The translations under genes and the position numbers were made by a program. This document shows, piece after piece, positions 55,901 to 64,000 of a DNA stretch of 64,000 bases (positions are counted from its first letter, which is position 1; every line of letters begins with the position of its first letter). The stretch comes from Ptiloglossa arizonensis (taxonomy: Eukaryota > Arthropoda > Insecta > Hymenoptera > Colletidae). Under the pieces are notes generated by a model. It was not told the DNA's origin. It saw nothing but the letters and a program-made list of their open reading frames with translations, and did not search any database. The DNA is taken from positions 29,653,531 through 29,717,530 of the forward strand of contig NC_135049.1 in assembly GCF_051014685.1 (NCBI RefSeq). The letters run 5' to 3'.

Positions 55901-58900
55901 CTGGTAACTGGAAATCGATCACCGAACGCTCGTTGACACCTTTCGATTATTTTAGGGAAAATCTACGTCGCAGCACTTGCATACTCCTGTCCCGCATCGT
56001 GACCACACTCGGCGATAAATCATTGTCGATTGGCCGGTGGCCCGGGGGCGCGACTGGCTTCGAGAATTTAATGCACCACGGACTGCTCGACTTGCCAAGA
56101 GATTCTCGACTGTGGCACGGGATCGTCGCCCATCGAGGGGACAGCGCCGTTGCACTGATGGTGTTAATGTATTATCATTACCACGGCACCAGGGAGTACG
56201 ATCTCACGCATAATACCACCGCGAAACCGTTCCTCGCTAACTCGAACCTGCGACGATTTATTTATAAACGAGTACTCGAACGCGAATATTTCAGGAGCGA
56301 CACGATACGCCTGAGATCCCTGATCGCTTGCATCGTCGGTGTACCCAAGTCGGAACGTATCTCCGAGCAAATCCTCAAGATGTTGTGGTTTCTGTTCGCC
56401 GTTGCGTCCGTGTGGCATCCGTCCCCGAACTCCGAACAGGATTACGTCAAAGCCGCGACACGATTGGCCGCAGTGTTGCGTTACTCCAGATTGAACGAAT
56501 GCTACACTCATCACATAGATTTGCTGCGTTATTGTTTAAAATTCCCGGAAGTCCCCCGTGACTTGACGAGCAGAACGTTGGACCTATGGCTGGTGGAATC
56601 CGACGGGGACATCAAGCCTCTGTTGACGTTGGATCGCGACCAAGTTGTTCGACATTATTTATTGGTATTCGAATTGACTGTGTCCAGGCTGTGGTATTGA
56701 TGAACGATTGGATACGTAAATGCGAACAGAGTCTGAATTTCTCTTTTCCAAACAGCTGGCTATACAGACCGGGTACTCGGAGAGGATAATCGATTTAGCG
56801 ATGAAGGGGATCCGCGATATGATACGCGCCGACAACGCCAAGGAGATCGCTGAAATAGCTTGGCACCTGCTACCCAATCTTCTTTCTTTGTATCGACAGG
56901 ACAAAGGTCGAGTCTCTTGAAAAATTGATTTCTTTGATTCGACCTTGCTCTCGAACCGCATCTCTCGTGAAGCTTGCTACCGCGATACGGGCTTCTGTGC
57001 ACACCCCTGTTTCTTAAATTAATTTCTCTCGATTTGTATGTACGCTCTGCAATGTTACAAAGTTGCTTTCACCGATTACGGGGTGTGGCGTTGAAAACAA
57101 AAAAAAAGAGAGCCTAGGCGAATATTAGAAAGTTAATCAATCTTGTAGAAAAATAATGGTAACGATCAAGCCAGAGAGACGAGATCCTGTTTCACTAGGA
57201 TCGGAACACGTACGATCTTTATCATCCGGTGTCCATCGAGCATCCAGCTCTTTTTCTTTATTCGTTCGAAAGATTTTACGTAACTCGAAGTTCGAAATAT
57301 TTCTTCACCGATCGACGAAGTTCAATTTGGTATTGAGATGGATGACCATCAATTGAAACTGTTTCGCGTGTAGCAATAATCGTCGGTTCGGCGACCTCCC
57401 TGAAATCGTCGGCGAGAGCCGACAACCGATGCGATTTAACCTCCGACGAACAAACCCAAACGCTGTTTCCAGACCAGCAGATCAAGGCGGTGCTGGAATT
57501 GACGAACATTTTCATCCCGGGCTCGTTGTCACGGAGCGTAAGGAATCGGTGCACGGAGAGTCTGATGACGATCGTATTGAGAAGAGACGCCGACTTGAAA
57601 CTGAGAACTCTGGCGGTAATGCAATCGTACGCCCTGTTGGTCACCTTCACGACGATCGAACCGTTCACAAGTAGATACTCCATGGAGAAATATTTATCAT
57701 TCGCGCGAGGAGACCGAGAGTAATCCGTTTTCTTTGAAATTGCAGTCCTGGAGAGATGTATCGCGGCACCGTACTTCTTGGAGGAGTTGCTCGTGCAAGG
57801 ATTCGCGGAGGACACTCCGGAACTGTCGGCGGTTTGCCTGAAGCTTCTCGCGTTTATTGTTCGTTGCCAGGAAAAATCATCGGTTCAGGTACTTGCGCTA
57901 GAACACCACCTTTTTCGTGTTAATTTCCAACGATTGCTGTCATTAATTTCAAGGTTCGTTTCTTTAGCGGGAGAAATCGTTGACGATCGATGCTCAGAGC
58001 TTAGCGGATTTGCTGTTCAACACTAGGAAATCCATCCACTCCTCGGACAATGGGATGCAATTCGTGCTGGAACTTTTAACGCAAAACATCGACGCGTCCG
58101 ACAGGTTCATCGAGATTGTAGAAACCGGGAACAGAGAAGAGGGAATCATGAATCTCTACGAGACTCTTCATATCGTTCACGGAACGGTCAGTTCTACGTA
58201 AAATTGAAAACAATTAGGCAACTGTGAATCGAGGAACGTGATATTTTGTTCGTTGTATCGTTGTTCGTCCTTTTTTTATTTTACTCCAGTTTTTGATACC
58301 GTATTAAACGAATCAAGGGACTGACCGTACACCTGATGATCGTCAACGGCAGACCCTCGTTCCAGGAAATTTAATTCCTCGGCTTGTTCGTTTCCAAGAA
58401 CTAACCGTGTATCCGAGGAAAGTCCCCAACAGACCCTCGTTCCGAGAAATTTCATTCCTCGACTTATTCGTTTCGAAAAGTTAACCGTACAGTCGAGGAA
58501 CAATAACAGTAGACCTTCGTTCCGAGAAATTTAATTCCACGACCTACTCGTTCCCGAACAATGTCGTTCTCGGTTGTATCTCCCCCTTCGCACTGTATTT
58601 CGTTCTAATTGTGGTCTTATCTGTAAACAGAGCGATCCGACGCGAAGGGACACGGTCTATCGGTGCTTGGAAGGCGTCCTGTCGTACTGCCACAAACACG
58701 CGGAGCCTCTTTTGTACCACGTGTGCGCATCCATGAGCAACGATAGCCTGGTGACGTCCATTCTGAACACGCGTTACGTGTCCTGCCACTTCCTGGAGTT
58801 CGTCTCGACCTGGCTCCGTTGTCGAAGAAGGTACTGCAACGACGTGGCACCGTGGAACGAGAGATCTCTCTGCAAGACACCCTTTGAGGAGACTCTGGAG

Positions 58901-59068
58901 TGCATCCGGAAGTACGTCGAAGCCACGAAAAACATGGAAATGGACGCTGCGTTCAACAGTCTTCGTTACGCGGTGAGTACTCTTCAGACGATATTCTTTA
59001 TTCTTCGAGCTGTTCCATTTCGAAAGTGGTGTACGTCTGGGAACACGAGTGTTCCAATTTTTCTGTAA
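52901..59068 (+). CDS. MEI1: Meiosis inhibitor protein 1 (MEI1) homologue, 12 exons
   Basis: Exons: 52901-52993, 53353-53504, 53587-53757, 54088-54384, 55042-55159, 55276-55439, 55956-56664, 56756-56906, 57374-57670, 57746-57888, 57968-58186 and 58631-59068. All borders are GT-AG and phases join exactly, giving 983 residues from ATG (MEPLFQPYFEDIDIMLMSMK). The product is almost wholly alpha-helical, of ARM-like character, with no membrane segment. Family evidence: a YTHH-x3-LLRYCLKFP-x8-RTLDLWL stretch near residue 515 matches the remembered YTHHPLLLRFFLLYP…RVLELW of vertebrate MEI1. The order of neighbouring helices also agrees, and a DPTRRDTVYRCLEGVLSY region near the end resembles the MEI1 C-terminal CLEALLDY region. 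MEI1 (plant PRD1) is needed for SPO11-dependent meiotic breaks and acts in the meiocyte nucleus. Vertebrate MEI1 is about 1270 residues, so this one is shorter. The final exon uses read-through past a GTGAGT at 58973; a further exon cannot be excluded. Confidence 0.75.
53834..53961. mobile_element. Mariner-type MITE, about 128 bp, in a MEI1 intron
   Basis: TTGGGTTATCCGAAAAGTAA at the left and TTACTTTCCGAACAACCCAA at the right are inverted repeats. Internal sequence (CCAAAATGGAGAATGTATAA) matches the other copies. A clean TA duplication is not visible. It sits in the intron between MEI1 exons 3 and 4. Confidence 0.85.
55956..56664 (+). CDS. MEI1: MEI1 exon 7, the longest and most diagnostic
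   Basis: 709 nt after TCGATTATTTTAG. It holds the helix series ENLRRSTCILLSRIVTTLG, LMHHGLLDLPRDSRLWHGIV, ALMVLMYYHYHG, TIRLRSLIACIVGVPKSE and the YTHH…LDLWL block that identifies the family. The open frame continues to a TGA at 56700, but the donor TTATTG|GTATTC at 56665 in phase 0, with the pyrimidine-rich acceptor CTCTTTTCCAAACAG at 56755, restores the frame into LAIQTGYSERIIDLAMKGI. The intron is 91 bp. Confidence 0.8.
58300..58560. repeat. About 80-bp tandem repeat, three copies
   Basis: CAGACCCTCGTTCC (GTAGACCTTCGTTCC in the third) near 58350, 58430 and 58510, each followed by GAGAAATTTAATTCCTCGAC and TTCGTTTCC. It lies in the last MEI1 intron. Confidence 0.85.
58631..59068 (+). CDS. 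MEI1: MEI1 last recognised exon
   Basis: It follows TCTTATCTGTAAACAG and encodes SDPTRRDTVYRCLEGVLSYC, LLYHVCASMSNDSL, FLEFVSTWLRCRRRY and CIRKYVEATKNMEMDAAFN. Reading through a good GTGAGT at 58973 adds 32 residues (VSTLQTIFFILRAVPFRKW…) to a TAA at 59066-59068, with an AATAAA at 59231-59236. If the GTGAGT is used, a further 3' exon must exist; the only plus-strand candidate at 61097 is antisense to a better minus-strand exon, so I keep the read-through end. Confidence 0.6.
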   Translation, partial: SDPTRRDTVYRCLEGVLSYCHKHAEPLLYHVCASMSNDSLVTSILNTRYVSCHFLEFVSTWLRCRRRYCNDVAPWNERSLCKTPFEETLECIRKYVEATKNMEMDAAFNSLRYAVSTLQTIFFILRAVPFRKWCTSGNTSVPIFL

Positions 59069-59230
59069 TAAGAAGGTTTTTTAAACCTAGAAGGATGGAA
59101 GGATAGAATAGACTCGGCGGTGCGCACGGTTCCTATGCACCACGATCGCTGCAAACTCGGATAGTTGTTACAATCGTGGCAACGATAACGTAAGATAAGG
59201 TATACAGTTAAGTTGATGCGATTGTAGTTC

Positions 59231-59236
59231 AATAAA
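59231..59236 (+). promoter_or_regulatory. Poly(A) signal of MEI1 (inferred)
   Basis: AATAAA (TAGTTCAATAAAAGG) 163 bp after the read-through stop of MEI1, just before an AT-rich tandem array begins. It supports transcript ending here. Confidence 0.5.
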
Positions 59237-59239
59237 AGG

Positions 59240-59720
59240 ATCTAATTTGAAATTATAATAAAAGATTAGTATTTTAATAGAAAAGTATAAAGTACAGTGG
59301 AAGTATAGAATTATAATAGAAGAGTAGTAGTTTAATAGAAGAATAGAAAGTATAGTAGAAGTGTAGGATTATAATAGAAGAGTAGTGTTTCAATAAAAGA
59401 ATAGAAATTATAGGAGAAGTATAGAATTATAATGGAAGAGTAGTATTTTAGCAGAAGAATAGAAATTATAGTAGAAGTATAGAATTATAATAGGAGAGTA
59501 GTATTTGAATAGAGGAATAGAAAGTATAGTAGAAATGCAGAATTATAATAGACGAATAGAAAGTATAGAAGTATAGGATTGTAATAGAAGAGTAGTATTT
59601 GAACAGAGGAATAGAAAGTATAGTAGAACTGTAGAATTATAATAGAAGAATATAAAGTATAGAAGTATAGGATTGTAATAGAGGAGTAGTGTTTTAATGA
59701 AAGAACAGAAATTAAAGTAG
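59240..59720. repeat. AT-rich tandem array, about 55-65-bp unit
   Basis: Units of ATAGAATTATAATAGAAGAG, TAGTATTTGAATAGAGGAAT and AGAAAGTATAGTAGAAG repeat with variable length between the MEI1 poly(A) signal and the convergent gene. Confidence 0.9.
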
Positions 59721-60020
59721 AAGTCATCGAGTCCACTTTATTGTTTAAACACTTGTCAACGACCAACGAGAGCGTACAACGAGCCAATTAGCACTCATTA
59801 ATCTTTTGAAATCGCGCAAAGTGCAAACCCTTTGATGTCTCGACGCGAAGGAAAACAGACTAGCACCATTTTCACAGCGAACGGCTATATTTATCCATCG
59901 AAGCGATTGCCAGGTTCGATGAATTGTATTTCCAGCTGGCGCAATTTAAGGAATAGGTCGCGCCGAAGAAGGGTGACGCAACGGACAGAGAGTAACCACA
60001 CGCAAGGTTTGTTTTAACAG

Positions 60021-60026
60021 TTTATT
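60021..60026 (-). promoter_or_regulatory. Poly(A) signal of the Cys-rich minus-strand gene
   Basis: TTTATT on the plus strand, hence AATAAA on the minus strand, 336 bp after the TAA of the Cys-rich gene. It marks the end of this gene about 0.8 kb from the convergent MEI1 poly(A) signal. Confidence 0.55.
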
Positions 60027-60361
60027 TTACCCGTGCAACATTGCTCGTAACATTACTTCAACATGGCAATACGTGCGTACAAAAAGTAGAAAAAGATTAT
60101 CCAGGACGAATTTAATTCGTCCGCGTGTGACGCGTGCGCTTCTGTTACTCTGAAGTATAGCATTATTTTTGGTTGTCTCGCTAATATATCGCTCCCCCCG
60201 TTTCTATTATAATTCTCCCTAAATACTCGGAGCTGTTTCGGAAGCGCTGCGCGCCTTTGGCTTTTGCGATTTGTGTTGTGGATGGCTTTTGAAATCGTTC
60301 CCCTTCCTCTCACCCCCTCCTTCCTCCAGGCGTTTCAACTTCCCGTCGGCTAGGGCTTTCG

Positions 60362-61215
60362 TTACTTCCGCGGTCGTCCGTTGCGCTGCATGAAGCAACC
60401 CTTGAAGGAGTTTAATCTCACGTCGATCTCCCCTTCTTCTAACTGGAGCGAGACCAACATAGTTTAGGGTGGCTCGATTTACGAGCCACGAGATCCATAA
60501 TCCACGCTCCACGAGCAACGATCGCGATCTCGACGAAACTTCGCACGAACGATACCGATACTTTTCTTTCCTTTTTTTTCCTTCGAGTGCCAAAACTCGA
60601 ACCAACGGATGAAATTACACGCCAAAGTTTCCCTTACGATCCACCGGAGATCGAATTTTTTCTTATCGAGATACACGTAATCGGAAAAGCGAACCTTATC
60701 CTCAGGATTGAGCACAAATGATTACCAACACCGTATCCCTATACTACTTTGTACCTTATCGGGTTGTTCGGAAAGTAATTTCGTTCTCCAAAACGGAGAA
60801 TATATAATTTAATAAAATGTTTATACACTCTGAAAAAACCCCGTTTCATTCTCACCAGAACACTTGACTTTCCGAATAACCTAATATATAATTCATAAGC
60901 CGTAAAATGTTTAAAAAATACGCGTTCTTTGTGTCTTTCCCGCTACGAGATCTTGCAAAGCTTCGTCGAAATTTCGATTCTTCGAGACTTAAATTGCTGA
61001 TCGATCTTGATCCTCGAAATTGATATAAATGTAAATCTCCGTTAAAAATTTGTCGAAATACACACCTGGTCGAACAAGTAGATTTCTTTGTAACAGGACG
61101 GCGACACGCACTCGCGGATGCATCTGGTTTTGGCGATGATGCTACTCTGCTGCGACAGCATCTTGCAAGCTCCGCTTTCCTCGCAAGTTTGCTCGTACTG
61201 TCTGAACAGAAGCTC
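60362..61215 (-). CDS. Small Cys-rich protein of unknown function (C-terminal two exons; 5' partial)
   Basis: Minus-strand exons 61066-61215 (150 nt; acceptor TTTTTCGTAG, donor GACCAG|GTGTGT) and 60362-60442 (81 nt; acceptor GGTCTCGCTCCAG, stop TAA), phase 0 throughout. The visible 76 residues run ELLFRQYEQTCEESGACKML, SQQSSIIAKTRCIRECVSPS, CYKEIYLFDQ, LEEGEIDVRLNSFKGCFMQR, NGRPRK. Five Cys (C-x5-C…C-x3-C-x4-C) and the later KGC fit a disulphide-bonded, secreted or luminal protein. The CVSPSCY…DxLEEGEIDVR pattern is one I recall from small uncharacterised proteins in animals and, in looser form, plants (possibly the DUF4787-type family; not verified). An upstream exon with a signal peptide is expected but not found. 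A MITE sits in its 623-bp intron. AATAAA on the minus strand at 60026-60021 fits a 340-bp 3' UTR. Confidence 0.8.
60759..60884. mobile_element. Mariner-type MITE, 126 bp, in the intron of the Cys-rich gene
   Basis: Left end TCGGGTTGTTCGGAAAGTAA, right end TTGACTTTCCGAATAACCTA, flanked by TA (60757-60758 and 60885-60886). The inside (TCTCCAAAACGGAGAATATA) agrees with the other copies. Confidence 0.87.
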
Positions 61216-63000
61216 CTACGAAAAACGTGAGATTAATTTTCAACGTGGCCCCGGGCTCCGTGAGTCGCGACCCGGAGCACATTTTTTCGATAGATTCGAG
61301 CCCGGCCTCCATCGGAGCGGAGGTAGGTCAAGGTCACGACCTCCAGCTGTTGGCGCAAGCTTTATTTCCAAGCGGTTGGTTCCCCGAGTATATCCGTTAC
61401 TGCGATGCTCGAAAGACTCGTGCGTCGTGGAAAATGCAGACGATGCTTCTCGTACGCGATAAATGGATAAAATTGAGCGCAACAATTGGTTCGAGCCTGT
61501 TCGGAGATTAACCCCAATTAGTGCTCGCATGGAGTTCTATTATTGGTACCGCGGGCGCGTTCAATTTTCTTTGAAGACAGTCTCCTTTCTCCCGGCGCGA
61601 CCGGTGGAGACAACGAGTATCGCTCGTAGCGAAAATTAGATTCATTTTTTATGCGCGGTGTTTTAAAAATAGTTGGGACTCGAGTCGGTCGATTCTATCG
61701 GGAGAAATTTCATTCAACGAGAAACTTAAACGAAATCGACTGTGAATCGAACGTTTCTTTAAACACGAATACGAGACACGGTAATCGAAAAATAATTAAA
61801 CTCACGATTTTTGTTCTATGGGTTGTTCGATCACGGTCTGTCCGTAACCACTTGCATTTTAGATTCTTACACTTCGTCGTATTTCTTCCATATCGTTCTA
61901 TGTAGACTTACTTAAAAAATTGGTTACGAAAAGAGTAGTTTGTATCGTAGTTTGTACCAGTGTGTTTGGAAGATTGTTTGCAAAAAGAGTAGTTTGTATC
62001 GTAGTTTGTAGCAGCGAGTTTAAAAGATTGTTCGCAAAATGAGTGGTTTGCACCGTTGGTACAAAAGAAATCTTTGAGATCGGAATATTAATCAGTGATC
62101 TGCACAGAGTTGTATCACGTTTCGAAATTTATAGAAGTAGAACCATTTTTACCAACGTATTTGAAAAATTGTTCGCAAAGTGAGTAATTTGCACCGATCG
62201 ATCCCTCGTAGAGCTGACTTTTTTCCAGAAATTCGATTCGCGATAATTCAGGGTACACGATCATTCGGCCTGTTGAGAATTTGAAAGGTTTCTTTCCCGT
62301 ACGGCTCGTTCGTAGTATGAATTTTAAACAAGTAGTCGATTCGGTATCGTCGACGCATTCGTGCCAACTTCCTGTAACGGAGTTAGCGAAACTATGTATA
62401 TATTCACCGGTGTAACAAGTGACGAGGCCCGGACGTATCGGTGCAACAAGTGACGAAAGAAACGAAAGTTCGGACACTCGAGTTTTTGATCGGGCAAACT
62501 TGTCGAGGAGTTTGGATAATTGATTCCAATTGAACTAAATCCGTGTTGCGGAGAGGGTGTATCGACTGACACACCAGTCTCGTCGAGCATCGTTTCAGCG
62601 GAATAACCGTATCAGCGATCGATACCACCGAAGCACGCCCTCGAGCACTTTGACTGTCTTCGAGTTAATGCCAAATCGATTTCACCCCTTTGGTGGAACC
62701 ACCCGTGGAACCACCCGTCCCGTTACACATCCCCCATGGGAACGTTAAGTCGACCAGTCCTCCCGACGTAACGCGTCACTCAAGGGGTATCACCAGGGAT
62801 TGGATCAAAATTCGAAGCTTCGTCCTCGACCAAGGGATTTTCGAGTAGGTAACAAACCCGATATCCTGGCGAAATAGAGGGGGACTCCGAAAACAGGGGG
62901 ATTTCTCGAAATTAGGTTCTCGAGGTTAGCTCGATTCTCTGCTCGAATATTAGGCCAAATTGCAACGATTTAAATGCAGTCACTTCGTCGAGGAAATTTA
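61216..63000. other. Unassigned DNA upstream of the Cys-rich gene, with a short repeat
   Basis: The missing 5' exon of the minus-strand gene may lie here or beyond the window. I found no ATG followed by a hydrophobic signal sequence with a phase-0 donor. AAAAAGAGTAGTTTGTATCG recurs at about 61930 and 61990 with weaker copies to 62190. The minus frame 62115-62477 has balanced composition but no recognised family. Confidence 0.4.
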
Positions 63001-63019
63001 CTCGAAATACACGTTAAAG

Positions 63020-63560
63020 GTAGAAAATGATATTGAAGATATTCTTCGAAATTTTACATTTCGCGTAGGAAACCGATGTAATAATTAAATATTTGCATAC
63101 TCCTGTTAATCGATATTAAAGATATCCTTCGAAATTTTACATTTTACGCAGAGAGGCTACCAACGATCGTGATAATTAAATATTTGTGTACTCCCGTTAA
63201 TCGATGTTAAAAATGTTCTTCGAAATTTTACATTTCGCGTAGGGAGGCTACCAACGATCGTAATAATTCAATATTTGTGTACTTCTATCAATCGGTATTA
63301 AAGATATATTCTTCGATATTTTACATTTTATATAGAGAGGCTATCAACGATCGTAATAATTCAATATTTGTGTACTCCTATTAATCGGTATTAAAGATAT
63401 TCTTCGATATTTTACATTTTATATAGACAGGCTATCAACGATCGTAATAATTAAATATACGTGTACACACGTTAGTCGATATTAAAGACATTTTTCGAAA
63501 TTTTCCATTTCGCGTGGAAATGCGTAACAACAACCGTAAAAATTAAATATTCGTACACTC
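63020..63560. repeat. 91-bp tandem array, six copies
   Basis: CGATATTAAAGATATTCTTC or a variant starts at about 63029, 63111, 63202, 63293, 63386 and 63477, each followed by AAATTTTACATTTCGCGTAG and CAACGATCGTAATAATTAAA. Steps are 91, 91, 93 and 91 bp. Confidence 0.93.
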
Positions 63561-64000
63561 CTATTAACGCACCGAGAACATCCTGAGATAAGAAACACAC
63601 TTAGGAAAATAGATCACTGTGAAAACAGGAATATTTCTCCGAATTGGGTACTCGAGGTTGGTTCCACCCTCTACGCGAATATTACGCCCGCTGCGGAAAA
63701 TTTATTAAAAATTCTATTCCGTACGATACCGAAGATTCCTCTGAATTTTAAACTCGGTGGAAATGGTCCAGCGACCGCAACAATCGAAGAATACTCCCAT
63801 GTCCTTGCGTACGAATATTCGAAAATATTCACAATTCTGGAGGATCGTCACGCGTAAAAATTGTTCGCGTAATTCCGCAACGCGGGTTAGCGCAGCTGTC
63901 CGGTGTCGCGTACAAGCGCCACCCCCAAAATAAAGATCGCCGAACATAACCTCAAACTGGGAGCGAGATCGCGTTTCGAGATTGCAACGTTTCGGATAAT

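Noticed and set aside
59240..59720. CRISPR-like regular repeats
   Set aside because: Units are AT-rich tandem copies of variable length without unique spacers, in a eukaryotic window.
60219..60605. 128-residue minus frame ending GKLKRLEEGGGERKGND
   Set aside because: It overlaps the last exon of the Cys-rich gene in another frame. The spliced reading LEEGEIDVRLNSFKGC continues the upstream exon in phase and is the better product.
61118..61462. Plus-strand frame MHLVLAMMLLCCDSIL… as a thirteenth MEI1 exon
   Set aside because: It fits the MEI1 phase, but the antisense strand carries a cleaner exon with a Cys pattern, good splice sites, an in-phase last exon, stop and poly(A) signal. The plus frame is a shadow.

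Overview
This is a eukaryotic, intron-rich window, most likely from a hymenopteran insect and probably a bee. The reasons are short GT-AG introns next to multi-kilobase ones, insect-type proteins, abundant CpG/TCGA sequence, mariner-type miniature elements with TTGGGTTGTTCGG ends, and no other recognisable transposons. The taxon is an inference.

Three protein-coding genes can be supported. (1) outspread (osp), the insect counterpart of vertebrate MPRIP (myosin phosphatase Rho-interacting protein), lies on the plus strand. Fourteen phase-consistent exons from 24188 to 49946 carry the end of PH domain 1, a Ser/Thr-rich linker, a complete PH domain 2, a very long coiled-coil region and the C-terminal tail. 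The 5' exons, holding the start codon and the N-terminal half of PH1, were not found, so bases 1-24187 are read as intron. (2) A homologue of meiosis inhibitor protein 1 (MEI1), the factor needed for programmed meiotic double-strand breaks, lies at 52901-59068 on the plus strand, about 335 bp after the osp poly(A) signal. (3) A small Cys-rich protein of unknown function lies on the minus strand. Its last two exons are 61066-61215 and 60362-60442, and it converges on MEI1. Its N-terminal exon was not found.

Layout: 1-24187 is a presumed osp intron made of unique blocks alternating with about ten unrelated tandem arrays. 24188-31793 holds three osp exons. 31794-39709 is a 7.9-kb intron with four arrays (87, about 31, 56 and 183 bp). 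39710-49946 is the exon-dense part of osp. 49947 to about 52565 is the osp 3' UTR. 52566-52900 is the MEI1 promoter region. 52901-59236 is MEI1. 59237-60020 is an AT-rich array and intergenic DNA. 60021-61215 is the minus-strand gene. 61216-64000 is repeats and unassigned DNA.

osp and MEI1 have no known functional link; osp should act at actomyosin and MEI1 in meiotic nuclei. The most unusual points are a 144-bp osp exon open in two frames with matched pairs of alternative splice sites, a CxxC-x18-CxxC pair in the osp coiled coil, a mariner MITE amplified as part of a 181-bp tandem unit, three separate arrays built on a TTCGAATA palindrome, and the strongly conserved-looking Cys-rich orphan gene. 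All names rest on remembered family patterns; no search was run.
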